NCBI GenBank assembly: GCA_024638815.1
Contig: JAHEJM010000035.1
Span: 2,874 to 35,701, forward strand
DNA length: 32,828 nt
Direction: 5' to 3'
DNA from: Acidimicrobiales bacterium
Lineage (GTDB): Bacteria; Actinomycetota; Acidimicrobiia; Acidimicrobiales; SZUA-35
Both the position numbers and the translations under genes were made by a program. The notes beneath the pieces were generated by a model, which did not search any database, had not been told where the DNA came from, and worked only from the letters and a program-made list of their open reading frames with translations. Shown one piece after another: positions 24,029 through 31,755 of this stretch (position 1 is the stretch's first letter; every line of letters begins with the position of its first letter).

Positions 24029-25198
24029 CTAGGTGCTGTTGGTTCCAGCATAGAACGGACCGGTCACGGTGCCATCCGCGATGTGGGCTCCAGGTTCCAG
24101 GGCGGCGAACGGGCCGACCACGCAGTTGTCGCCCACCGTGGCCAGGGCGGCCGTGGTCTTGGCCATTCGGGTGTTCTCACCGACCTGGCATCGATCGAGG
24201 TGGACATCGGGGCCGATCTCGCAGCCGTCACCGATGACCGTACCGCCCTGGAGAATGGTGCCGGGGAACAGGGTGACGTCGGTTCCAAGCTGGACCGTGG
24301 CGTCGAGGTAGGTGCACTCGGGGTCGACCATGCTGACACCCTGAGACAGCCAGAATCGATTGGTTCGACGCCGCAGCTCGGCCTCGGCGTCGGCCAGCTG
24401 GACCCTGTTGTCGACCGGAATGAGATCACCGATCTCCGTGGTTGGTGAAGTGCCGCAACTGTGGCCCGACTCGGCCAATACCTCGATCACGGCGCTGAAC
24501 CGGACCACACCGTCGGCCGAAGGCCTGACCCGGCGCAGCGCCGGGGCCAGCAGGCCGCGGCGGATGCAGAACACACCGAGGGAGATCTCTGGTTCCAGCC
24601 CTTCACCCAGCATGGTGTTGTCGCCCGAGCCGGCAGGGTCCACGTCGCCCCAGCCGGGCATGACGGCCCGAACTCGATCCCGCTTGTCCCGAACGATCAA
24701 CTCCCGCTCGTCCCGCCTCTCCATCCAATCCGCCACCGGCTTCGAGACGGTGGCGGCGTAGCTGCGGCGTGCCGTGAGGACGGTGCAGGCGACACCGCTC
24801 GAACGGTGGTCGGCAACGAGGCCGTCCAGTGTGTCCGGGCGGAGCAGGGGAAGGTCGGCGGGCACAAAAAGCAGATCCTCCTCGTCTTCGTCGAAGTTGT
24901 CGAAGCCCGACGCCCCCACCAGTGCGGCATCGGCGCTGCCGAGCTGCTCGGCCTGCTCGACAAAACGAACCGGGAACGTGGGTGAATCCTCCAACAGACG
25001 TTTCGACACCCGCCCGCCATGACTGCCGGTGACGACGACGGCTTGACGTACGCCGACGGCTCCCAGCGTGTCCAGGACGTAGGAGGCCATCGGCCGTCCG
25101 CACAGGAGATGAATGGGTTTGGGACGGGCCGAGCGCATCGGCTCCCCGTCACTGGTTGCGGCTACCAGGCCGGATAGTGATCGTACGCTCATGTTCAT
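24029..25198 (-). CDS. glmU: GlmU-like nucleotidyltransferase, shortened and with degenerate active-site motifs
   Basis: Position (next to prs, after tRNA-Gln) and sequence (RPKPIHLLCGRPM, EQAEQLGSADAAL, FVPADLPLL, DNRVQLADAEAEL) mark this as the GlmU gene, normally the enzyme that acetylates glucosamine-1-phosphate and then makes UDP-GlcNAc. Both halves are unusual. The nucleotide-binding signature AAGxGTRM is replaced by ATSDGEPM at 14-21, which removes the catalytic arginine; the NTG motif reads ISLG. The left-handed β-helix stops at GPFAALEPGAHIADG and the protein ends at residue 389, against about 450-480, so the acetyltransferase active site is missing. Gln, Asp and Asn at other known ligand positions remain. 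It may have changed function or be regulatory. The first ATG has no clear ribosome binding site; one two codons later is also possible. Confidence 0.8.
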   Translation of the reverse strand: MNMSVRSLSGLVAATSDGEPMRSARPKPIHLLCGRPMASYVLDTLGAVGVRQAVVVTGSHGGRVSKRLLEDSPTFPVRFVEQAEQLGSADAALVGASGFDNFDEDEEDLLFVPADLPLLRPDTLDGLVADHRSSGVACTVLTARRSYAATVSKPVADWMERRDERELIVRDKRDRVRAVMPGWGDVDPAGSGDNTMLGEGLEPEISLGVFCIRRGLLAPALRRVRPSADGVVRFSAVIEVLAESGHSCGTSPTTEIGDLIPVDNRVQLADAEAELRRRTNRFWLSQGVSMVDPECTYLDATVQLGTDVTLFPGTILQGGTVIGDGCEIGPDVHLDRCQVGENTRMAKTTAALATVGDNCVVGPFAALEPGAHIADGTVTGPFYAGTNST

Positions 25199-25253
25199 GT
25201 TCTAGTCGATGAAGGTACCTGAAGGGGTAACCACGTTGCGGAAAGGATTGTCG

Positions 25254-25294
25254 GGAAAAGCCACGAAGGCCGACAACCGTGTTGCCGGCCTTCG
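25254..25294 (-). terminator. Intrinsic terminator after tRNA-Gln
   Basis: On the minus strand CGAAGGCCG (25286-25294 complement) pairs with CGGCCTTCG (25264-25272 complement), extended by GTTG/CAAC inside around a three-base loop and one mismatch. It is followed by TGGCTTTTCCC, a short T-rich tract. It stands about 125 bp past the tRNA 3' end and 65 bp before glmU, so it should separate tRNA-Gln transcription from glmU. Confidence 0.7.
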
Positions 25295-25419
25295 CAGTAT
25301 CGGGGGAGATAGTACTCCATCGGACGACGTGGGGCCCGCTTGAGCCCTCGGCCGAAATTTCTCTTGGTCACGCTGTTGGCGGCACATCGCCGTGTCACAT
25401 CGTCCGTTACTGTGGTCTG

Positions 25420-25492
25420 CTCGCGGGGCAGGGCTCGAACCTGCAACCCCCAGATTCAAAGTCTGGTGTTCTGCCAGTTGAACTACCCGCGA
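25420..25492 (-). tRNA. tRNA-Gln (anticodon TTG)
   Basis: The minus strand folds into a full cloverleaf. The acceptor stem is TCGCGGG/CCCGCGA, the D arm is GTTC...GAAC, the anticodon stem is CCAGA/TCTGG around the loop CTTTGAA with anticodon TTG, and the T arm is GCAGG TTCGAGC CCTGC. The discriminator base is G. The CCA end is not fully encoded (GCAG follows). TACGGT, about 15-20 bp upstream of the 5' end, may be the -10 box. The place before glmU is shared with other actinobacteria. Confidence 0.95.
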
Positions 25493-25611
25493 TCGGCGCC
25501 CCTTCAACCGTATCGGCGTTTGCCGTTGCTGTCTCCGAATTCACTGCTGCTCCTACATGTCGATACCACTAGTTTCTAGCCGCGACCGGTGTCGAGCGAG
25601 ATCGATCCGGC

Positions 25612-25617
25612 TAGCCT
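25612..25617 (+). promoter_or_regulatory. Possible -10 box of the bS22 gene
   Basis: TAGCCT lies ten bases before the bS22 ATG. The gene has no visible ribosome binding site, so a start of transcription at or just before the ATG, giving a leaderless mRNA, would explain both. No clear -35 box is seen. Confidence 0.25.
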
Positions 25618-25627
25618 CCTACGCCTC

Positions 25628-25726
25628 ATGGGATCGCTCATCAAGAAACGTCGGAAGCGGATGCGCAAGAAGAAGCATCGCAAGTTGCTCAAGCGCACCC
25701 GTGTTCAGCGACGGAACAAGAAGTAG
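25628..25726 (+). CDS. Small basic ribosomal protein bS22 (AURKAIP1/COX24 domain)
   Basis: A 32-residue, very basic peptide: [19 protein letters not shown], then [13 protein letters not shown] and TAG. It matches the mycobacterial protein bS22, which was found bound to the small ribosomal subunit and shares the AURKAIP1/COX24 motif [16 protein letters not shown] with mitochondrial proteins. It is too short for most gene finders. The exact match over its whole length makes the call strong despite the size. It lies between tRNA-Gln and ispE, facing ispE, with 15 bp between the two stop codons. Confidence 0.92.
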   Translation: MGSLIKKRRKRMRKKKHRKLLKRTRVQRRNKK

Positions 25727-25741
25727 CAGCAGAAAGAAGGG

Positions 25742-26470
25742 TCACTCCTCCTTCGGGACGGTCGTACACACCACGCGGCCCGGGCCGGGGAACGCCCCGT
25801 CCACAAACCAGGTCGAACCACTTCCGGCCAGGCGAGGGCGACGACCACTGACATCGGCCAGCTCGTCGCGCCATCGAGCCAGCTCGGGAGCCACGGTGAG
25901 CGCCGCCGCCTCCAGATCGTTGCCGTAGCCACCGGGCTGTCGACCGGATTCGTCCCACGCTCGATACACGGCCCCGGTTGGGCACGCAATCGGTGGGGTG
26001 AGCAGGGTGAACGTCAGCTCCCGGTGGGGAAGCGGGGTCACCACTTCCCCGATGCCACCGACCCGAGCCCGGCCGCCGACGGTGCAGAATGCGACGTCGG
26101 CCCCGAGGCGGGCTGCGGCCCCGAGATCGTCGAGTCCGGCCCATCGGAGGATGGCGCCGGCATCGGACGATCCGCCTCCCAGACCGGCCTGGGACGGAAT
26201 ACGCTTGGTCAGCCGAACCGATGCGGTCACCCCGACCAGGTCGAGGGCCCGCTGCACCAGATTGTCGGGCCCGATCGGGATGTCGTCGCCACCACCGATG
26301 ACGGTCAGCCCCCGTCGCCCGACGATCAGATCGAGGGTGTCGTAGAGATCGACCGTCACCATCTCGGCATCGATCAGATGCATCCCGTCGGGGCGCACGC
26401 CGGTGATCCGCAACTCGAGCGTCAGCTTGGCCGGTGCCAGCAGTCGCACCGATTCACCCGGGACGCTCAC
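25742..26470 (-). CDS. ispE: 4-diphosphocytidyl-2-C-methyl-D-erythritol kinase
   Basis: A GHMP-family kinase of the MEP isoprenoid pathway. The 242-residue product has LLAPAKLTLELRITG with Lys15, the glycine-rich ATP loop AGLGGGSSDAGA (95-106), RLGADVAF with the catalytic-base Asp125, and a final LAGSGSTWFV. It is 40-60 residues shorter than most IspE, mainly in the C-terminal part, yet keeps the key residues. Position 17 is Thr where most have Asn (APAKVNL). The start is a GTG overlapping the rsmA stop (GTGA), the usual actinobacterial pairing. Confidence 0.9.
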   Translation of the reverse strand: MSVPGESVRLLAPAKLTLELRITGVRPDGMHLIDAEMVTVDLYDTLDLIVGRRGLTVIGGGDDIPIGPDNLVQRALDLVGVTASVRLTKRIPSQAGLGGGSSDAGAILRWAGLDDLGAAARLGADVAFCTVGGRARVGGIGEVVTPLPHRELTFTLLTPPIACPTGAVYRAWDESGRQPGGYGNDLEAAALTVAPELARWRDELADVSGRRPRLAGSGSTWFVDGAFPGPGRVVCTTVPKEE

Positions 26471-27291
26471 GCCGTCACCGTCGCAAGCCGAATCCAGTCA
26501 TCGATCGACAGCTGCTCGGGCCGGGCCGTCGGATCGATGCCGACGGCCTCCATGGCCTGGACGGTCATCACCCCGCTCAGGCTGCGTCGTAGCATCTTGC
26601 GCCGCTGCCCGAAGGTGGTTCGCACCAAGCGGGCCAGTCGATCGAACTCACCGGGGACCCGGGAGTCCCCCCGTCGCTCGATCATTACCAGCACCGACTC
26701 GACCTTGGGTCGGGGAAAGAACAGACCGGCGGGCACCGAACCGACCAATCGGGCCTCGGCCCAGTAGGCCAGCAGCACCGACGGGATCCCATAGGTTTTC
26801 GAACCTGGTTGGGCCACCAACCGCTCCCCCGCCTCCCTTTGGACCATCACCACCCATCGTTTGAGCGCCGGCTGATCGGCCAGCAGATCGAGAATCAGGG
26901 GGGTGGCGATGTTGTAAGGCAGGTTGGCCACAACCGAGTACTCGATGCCGGGTTCGATGACCCGGGACCAGTCGAGGGTCATGGCGTCGTCGTTGATGAT
27001 GGTCAGCTGCCCCGACCGTTCGTAGGCCCCCACCGTCTGTCGCAGGGGGGCCAGCAGGTACCGATCGATCTCGACGGCGACGACGGCGACCCCGGTTTGG
27101 CACAATCCCAGTGTCAGGGAGCCGAGGCCAGGCCCTATTTCGATGACGTGATCACCGGGGCCGACCCGGGCGAGCCGCACGATCTTGTCCACCATGCCGG
27201 CGTCGCACAGGAAGTTCTGACCCAGAGCCCGGCTCGGACCCATCTCGAAGTCGTCGAGCAGCTGACGAATCTCCGCTCTGGTCAGGGCCAT
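26467..27291 (-). CDS. rsmA: 16S rRNA dimethyladenosine transferase (KsgA)
   Basis: Dimethylates two adjacent adenines in helix 45 of 16S rRNA late in 30S assembly. The 274-residue product shows LGQNFLCD, the SAM motif EIGPGLGSLT (51-60), VEIDRYL, and the catalytic NLPYNIATPL with Asn123-Tyr126; the C-terminal domain has TTFGQRRKMLRRSL. It starts six bases after tatD and overlaps ispE at its end. In mycobacteria rpfB stands between tatD and rsmA; here nothing does. Confidence 0.95.
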   Translation of the reverse strand: MALTRAEIRQLLDDFEMGPSRALGQNFLCDAGMVDKIVRLARVGPGDHVIEIGPGLGSLTLGLCQTGVAVVAVEIDRYLLAPLRQTVGAYERSGQLTIINDDAMTLDWSRVIEPGIEYSVVANLPYNIATPLILDLLADQPALKRWVVMVQREAGERLVAQPGSKTYGIPSVLLAYWAEARLVGSVPAGLFFPRPKVESVLVMIERRGDSRVPGEFDRLARLVRTTFGQRRKMLRRSLSGVMTVQAMEAVGIDPTARPEQLSIDDWIRLATVTA

Positions 27292-27297
27292 GGCGGG

Positions 27298-28050
27298 TCA
27301 GAGACGGTACAGGGCTCGAGCGTTGGCCGTGGTGACCGCGGCGAACTCCTCGGCGGTCCGCCCCAGCAGTTCGGCCACGAACGCACCGACGATGGCCACA
27401 TTGGCCGGTTGATTGGGTTGGCCCCGATAGGGAATCGGAGCCAGGTAGGGGGAATCGGTCTCGACCAGAATGCGATCCAGGGGGCAGATGGTGGCGGCAT
27501 CCCGCAGGTCCTGCCCACTGGGGAAGGTGATGATCCCGCTGAATGAGAGATAGGCCCCCCGCTCCACTGCGGCCCGGGCCTCGTCGGCTCCTCCGGTGAA
27601 ACAATGGAACACCGTTCGGTCGGGAATACCCTCCCGATCGAGCACGGCGAAGGTGTCATCCCAGGCGTCGCGGCTGTGAATGACCAGGGCGAGTTCATGG
27701 CGGTGGGCCAACTCGATCTGGGCTGCAAACATCTCGGCCTGGACGTCGCGGGGTGAGTGGTCGTAGTAGTGGTCCAGCCCGCACTCCCCCACGGCCACGA
27801 CATCGCCGAGCGACGGATCCTCGAGCAGCGCCTCCAGGCCGTCGATGCCGAGTTTGGCGTCGTGGGGATGTACCCCGGCAGTGGCCCAGACGTTGGCGAA
27901 ATCGGCGGCGACGGCGATGGCCCGTTGCGAGTCCTCCACCGTGCAGCCCACGGTGAGCAACCGGTCGACTCCCCGCTCGGCGGCCGCCGCCACCGCCTCG
28001 GCCGGTTCCACGTTCAGGCTGGTCAGGTGGCAGTGGTTGTCGAACCACAC
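27298..28050 (-). CDS. tatD: TatD-family metal-dependent hydrolase
   Basis: The 250-residue product has all metal ligands of TatD DNases: FDNHCHL (His6, His8), GECGLDHYY (Glu89), VIHSRDA (His125), FHCFTGG (His149) and VETDSPYLAP (Asp199). Family members are Mg2+-dependent 3'-5' DNases, and some also remove amino acids from DNA. I chose the GTG at 28048-28050 because the protein then starts at FDNHCHL as in relatives; the frame is open for 17 more codons, but they lie within metG. The gap from the metG stop is 16 bp. Confidence 0.92.
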   Translation of the reverse strand: MWFDNHCHLTSLNVEPAEAVAAAAERGVDRLLTVGCTVEDSQRAIAVAADFANVWATAGVHPHDAKLGIDGLEALLEDPSLGDVVAVGECGLDHYYDHSPRDVQAEMFAAQIELAHRHELALVIHSRDAWDDTFAVLDREGIPDRTVFHCFTGGADEARAAVERGAYLSFSGIITFPSGQDLRDAATICPLDRILVETDSPYLAPIPYRGQPNQPANVAIVGAFVAELLGRTAEEFAAVTTANARALYRL

Positions 28051-28066
28051 GTGGACTTCTCGACTC

Positions 28067-29575
28067 CTACTCGGCTTTGAGACGGGGGAACAGCGGCGCA
28101 CTCTTGGTCACGGTCAAACCACCGGGATATCGACCCCAGGCCGCGGCTTCGGGTAGGCGCTCATCGGTGGGGGAACCATCGAGGCCGATGGCGGCCCAGA
28201 TCGCCTCCGATGCCCGGGTCAGGGCCGGGCCGGCCATGATGGCGGCCCACCGCAGCACCTCCAGAGCGTCGCCCATGACCCGTTGGACCTCGGGCGAGCC
28301 CTGCTCCATCTTCCACGGCTCGTGCCGTTCCAGGTAGGCGTTGGCCTCCCGGATCAACTGCCACGTGGCCTCCATGGCCACCGGGGCCTGGAACCGATCC
28401 CAAGCCTCGGCCGCGGCGGCGTAGCTGTCGGCCGCCACCTTGCCCAGCGCACTGTCGACATCGGGTGCGGGGCCGATACCGTCGCACTTCTTCTGGACCA
28501 CGGTGGTGACCCGGCTCAACAGGTTGCCCAGGGTGTTGGCCAGATCGGAGTTGTAGCGGGCCACCATCTGCTCGTACGAGAACTCACTGTCGGGTCCGAA
28601 CGAGACATCGCGCAGGAAGTGGTAGCGGTACCCGTCGACACCGAAATCCTCGACCAGGTCGGCCGGTGCGATCTGGGTGAGACCGGTCTTGGACAACTTC
28701 TTGCCCCCGAGCAGCAGGAACCCGCTGACGTGAACCTCCTTGGGGGGCTCGAGCCCGGCGGCGATCAGCATGGCCGGCCAGTACACGCAGTGGAACCGCA
28801 GGATGTCCTTGCCGATGATGTGGTGGACTTCGGGCCACCACTGGTTGAACTCGTCCTCGTCGGTTCCGAAGCCAACTGCGGTGGCGTAGTTGATCAGGGC
28901 GTCGTACCAGACGTAGAACACGTGGTCGTCGTCCCACGGCACGGGCACACCCCAGTCGATGGAGGTGCGGGTCATCGACACGTCCTCCAGACCGAGCTTG
29001 ACGATGCCCAAAGCCTCGTTGCGTTTGCCTTCGGGGAAGACATGGGGCCCGTTGAGCCAATCCAGCAGCTCCGATTCCAATGCGGTGAGCTTGAAGAAGT
29101 AGTTCTCCTCCTCCAACCACTCAACCGGACGTTCGTGGATGGGGCAGTCCGAGCCGTCGATCAGATCGTCGTCGTTGTAATAGGCCTCGCAGGCCACGCA
29201 ATAGTGGCCGGCATAGGAACCCTTCTCGATGTAACCGTTGTCCTTGGCCCGGGTCAGCAGTTCCTGGACCGAACGGTGATGGCGCTGCTCGGTGGTGCGG
29301 ATGAACTGATCATTGGAGATGTCGAGCAGCGTCCAGGCATCCCGAAACCGCTGGGATGTGCGGTCGGCCTGCTCCAGTGGGGTGATGCCGTTGGCTTCGG
29401 CCGCCCGCTGGATCTTGAGACCGTGTTCATCGGTGCCGGTCACGAACATGGTCTCGTCACCCAGCAGCCGGTGCCAGCGGGCGATGGCATCGGCGGTCAC
29501 TGTCGGGTAGGCATGACCGATATGGGGGGCGTCGTTGACGTAGTAGATCGGGGTGGTGATATAGAACCGGCTCAT
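28067..29575 (-). CDS. metG: Methionyl-tRNA synthetase
   Basis: The 502-residue class I enzyme charges tRNA-Met. It has PIYYVNDAPHIGHAYPT with the HIGH motif at 18-21, FVTGTDEHG, a single zinc-knuckle insert (CVACEAYYNDDDL to CPIH), FYVWYDALINY and, in place of KMSKS, KLSKT at 293-297. The second lysine, which matters for the transition state, is kept. The C-terminal anticodon-binding domain follows, and there is no C-terminal tRNA-binding extension. It starts six bases after rmuC and leads the metG-tatD-rsmA-ispE string known from other actinobacteria. Confidence 0.95.
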   Translation of the reverse strand: MSRFYITTPIYYVNDAPHIGHAYPTVTADAIARWHRLLGDETMFVTGTDEHGLKIQRAAEANGITPLEQADRTSQRFRDAWTLLDISNDQFIRTTEQRHHRSVQELLTRAKDNGYIEKGSYAGHYCVACEAYYNDDDLIDGSDCPIHERPVEWLEEENYFFKLTALESELLDWLNGPHVFPEGKRNEALGIVKLGLEDVSMTRTSIDWGVPVPWDDDHVFYVWYDALINYATAVGFGTDEDEFNQWWPEVHHIIGKDILRFHCVYWPAMLIAAGLEPPKEVHVSGFLLLGGKKLSKTGLTQIAPADLVEDFGVDGYRYHFLRDVSFGPDSEFSYEQMVARYNSDLANTLGNLLSRVTTVVQKKCDGIGPAPDVDSALGKVAADSYAAAAEAWDRFQAPVAMEATWQLIREANAYLERHEPWKMEQGSPEVQRVMGDALEVLRWAAIMAGPALTRASEAIWAAIGLDGSPTDERLPEAAAWGRYPGGLTVTKSAPLFPRLKAE

Positions 29576-29581
29576 CGCCGT

Positions 29582-30709
29582 TCAGACTACCTGCCTCAAT
29601 GTCGGCCCCGCCCCGTCTTTTGGTCCGGCGTCGCGAAACGACTCCAGCTTCTCCAGCTGGCGTTCGAACTGGCGGGCCCGGGGCCCGGACAGATCGTCAA
29701 AGGCCCGCTGGGCCGACACCAGACCCCGCCGCATCTTGTCCATCGGCTCCTCCCAACGCTCCCACTGCTCACGCAGGCCGCCGAGCGCGCCCAGGATCTC
29801 GTGACTGCGTTGCTCGACCATGAAGTTGTCCATGGCCTGACGAATGACGGCCAGCACGGCGAACAGGGTGGTGGGTGAACACAGCACCACCTTGTGGCCG
29901 AGGGCGAAATCGACCAGCTCCGGATCATGTTCGTGGAGGAATCCGTAGACGCTCTCATTGGGAACGAAGAGCAGCAGATAGTCGACGGTGGTGGCCGGGT
30001 CGATGTACGACCGGTCGGTCAGTTCCTTCACCCTCTGCCGGGCATCACGCTGGAAGGCCTTGGCCAGCTGGGCACTCCTGGTCTCGTCGTCGGTCTCCAG
30101 CCATCGCAGGTAGTTGTCGATGGGGAACTTCACGTCCATGTGAACCACCTGGCCGGCCGGCAGGGGAAACGTGTAGTCGGGCACGCCGCCCGAGGCCAGC
30201 TTGGTTTGCTTGACATAGCTGGTGCCCTCCAGGAATCCGGCGGCTCGAAGCACATCCTCGGCCATGCGCTCACCCCACTGGCCCCGGGCCTTGGGTGAAG
30301 CCAAGGCCTGGCGCAGGGACTGGGTGGTCTCGGCCAGCGCCGAGGTGACCTGGAACGCCTGCTCCAGCCCCGACGACAACTGGCCCGTCTGCTCGGCCCG
30401 TTCCTTTTGCAGGTTGGCCACCAGATCGGCCACCCGCCTCAGCTCGGCTTCGACCCCACCGACCTTGGTCGCCACCACCTCGTGTTCCCGGTCGATGACG
30501 GACTTGCCGGCCGCCAGCTGATCGCCAAGCTTGGACGAGGCCAGATTGATCATGGTGTCGACGGCGTGACGAAGGTTCTCGGCCTGGTGGCGGTGCAGCT
30601 CGTCCAGCACCTCACGATCGACATCCGGTGATCGGCCGGCCAGCAACCAACCGATGATGACCCCGGCCAGCAGGGCAAGAACAGCAAGCAGAACAGCGGC
30701 GTAGACCAT
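29582..30709 (-). CDS. rmuC: DNA recombination protein RmuC homologue
   Basis: The 375-residue product starts with one membrane span (about 4-26: VLLAVLALLAGVIIGWLLAG), continues as coiled coil (about 35-125), and then has the RmuC nuclease-like domain: KARGQWGERMAEDVLRAAGF, VVHMDVKFPIDNY, FVPNESVYGFLHEH and LCSPTTLFAVL. RmuC was linked to limiting inversions at short inverted repeats in E. coli; its biochemistry is not settled, though the fold is related to PD-(D/E)XK nucleases. It is the first gene of the leftward string to metG and ispE, and divergent from the ABC transporter genes. Confidence 0.92.
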   Translation of the reverse strand: MVYAAVLLAVLALLAGVIIGWLLAGRSPDVDREVLDELHRHQAENLRHAVDTMINLASSKLGDQLAAGKSVIDREHEVVATKVGGVEAELRRVADLVANLQKERAEQTGQLSSGLEQAFQVTSALAETTQSLRQALASPKARGQWGERMAEDVLRAAGFLEGTSYVKQTKLASGGVPDYTFPLPAGQVVHMDVKFPIDNYLRWLETDDETRSAQLAKAFQRDARQRVKELTDRSYIDPATTVDYLLLFVPNESVYGFLHEHDPELVDFALGHKVVLCSPTTLFAVLAVIRQAMDNFMVEQRSHEILGALGGLREQWERWEEPMDKMRRGLVSAQRAFDDLSGPRARQFERQLEKLESFRDAGPKDGAGPTLRQVV

Positions 30710-30788
30710 GATTCGGGACCTTAGTCAGATGCTGTGACAGTGACGTTCGACTAGCGTCGGTTGCAGGGGTACAAATCGGGGGAATTGC

Positions 30789-31748
30789 ATGTCGACAATG
30801 GAATCACCACCGGCGATGTTGCAGGTCACCGGTCTCCGCAAGTCGTTCGACGAGCTCTTGGCCGTCGACGACCTCTCGTTCAACATCGAGACCGGTGAGA
30901 CGTTCGGGCTTCTCGGCCCCAACGGCGCCGGCAAGACCACGTCCATCTCCATGGTCTGCGGGCTACTGGATCCCGACGCCGGCGCCATCACCGTGGACGG
31001 CGTGCCGATCAAGGCGGATTCGACCCGAGGTCGGGAGTTGATCGGCCTGGTCCCCCAGGAACTGGCCCTGTACACCGACATGAACGGCTGGGACAATCTG
31101 GCCTTCTTCGCCCGGCTGTACGGGCTCCGGGGCTCGGCGGCCAAAGCCAGGATCGAAGAGGTACTGCAGGTCGTCGGCCTCTCAGATCGTGCCCGGGACA
31201 AGGTCGAGGAGTACTCCGGTGGCATGCAGCGGCGGCTGAACATCGCCGCCGGCATGCTCCACCGCCCCAAGCTGCTGATCCTCGACGAGCCGACGGTCGG
31301 TATCGACCCGCAGAGTCGCAACGCCATCCTCGACGCCGTTGCCGAGTTGGGCACCACCGGTATGAGCGTGCTCTACACCACCCATTACATGGAAGAGGCC
31401 GAGCGCCTGTGCCGCCGTGTCGCCATCATGGACCACGGCAAGATGCTGGCCTGCGGAACCCGCCGGGAGCTGGTGTCGATGGTCGATGAGCACGACAAGG
31501 TCCGCATCTCGGTCAGCGGTGACACCGACGGCACAGTCGACGCGCTGGCGCGCCATCACGGTGTGGTCGCCGCCTCGCTGATCGACGATCGCACCATCGA
31601 ATGCCTGGTCGGCGACGCCTCCAAGCTGTTGCCCGAGCTGATCGCCGAACTGGGCGATCAGGGGCTGTCGATCACCGAGATCCAAGTGGTCGAGCCGTCC
31701 CTCGACTCGGTGTTCCTGCACATCACCGGCACGGCACTCCGGGATTGA
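30789..31748 (+). CDS. ABC-2 type exporter, ATP-binding protein
   Basis: The 319-residue ATPase has Walker A GPNGAGKTT (43-51), a Q-loop in GLVPQE, signature YSGGMQRRL (142-150), Walker B LLILDEPTVG (162-171) and the H-loop histidine in TTHYMEEAE (His199). The C-terminal 100 residues resemble the regulatory tail of DrrA/CcmA-like exporters (EPSLDSVFLHITG). It should power the membrane protein that begins eight bases after its stop codon. Family members export drugs, lipids or polysaccharides; the cargo here is unknown. GGGGGA stands six bases before the ATG. Confidence 0.92.
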   Translation: MSTMESPPAMLQVTGLRKSFDELLAVDDLSFNIETGETFGLLGPNGAGKTTSISMVCGLLDPDAGAITVDGVPIKADSTRGRELIGLVPQELALYTDMNGWDNLAFFARLYGLRGSAAKARIEEVLQVVGLSDRARDKVEEYSGGMQRRLNIAAGMLHRPKLLILDEPTVGIDPQSRNAILDAVAELGTTGMSVLYTTHYMEEAERLCRRVAIMDHGKMLACGTRRELVSMVDEHDKVRISVSGDTDGTVDALARHHGVVAASLIDDRTIECLVGDASKLLPELIAELGDQGLSITEIQVVEPSLDSVFLHITGTALRD

Positions 31749-31755
31749 GGTGACG

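Noticed and set aside
28283..29878. A 531-codon frame on the plus strand opposite metG
   Set aside because: It is a shadow frame of a clearly functional metG and has no motif of its own.
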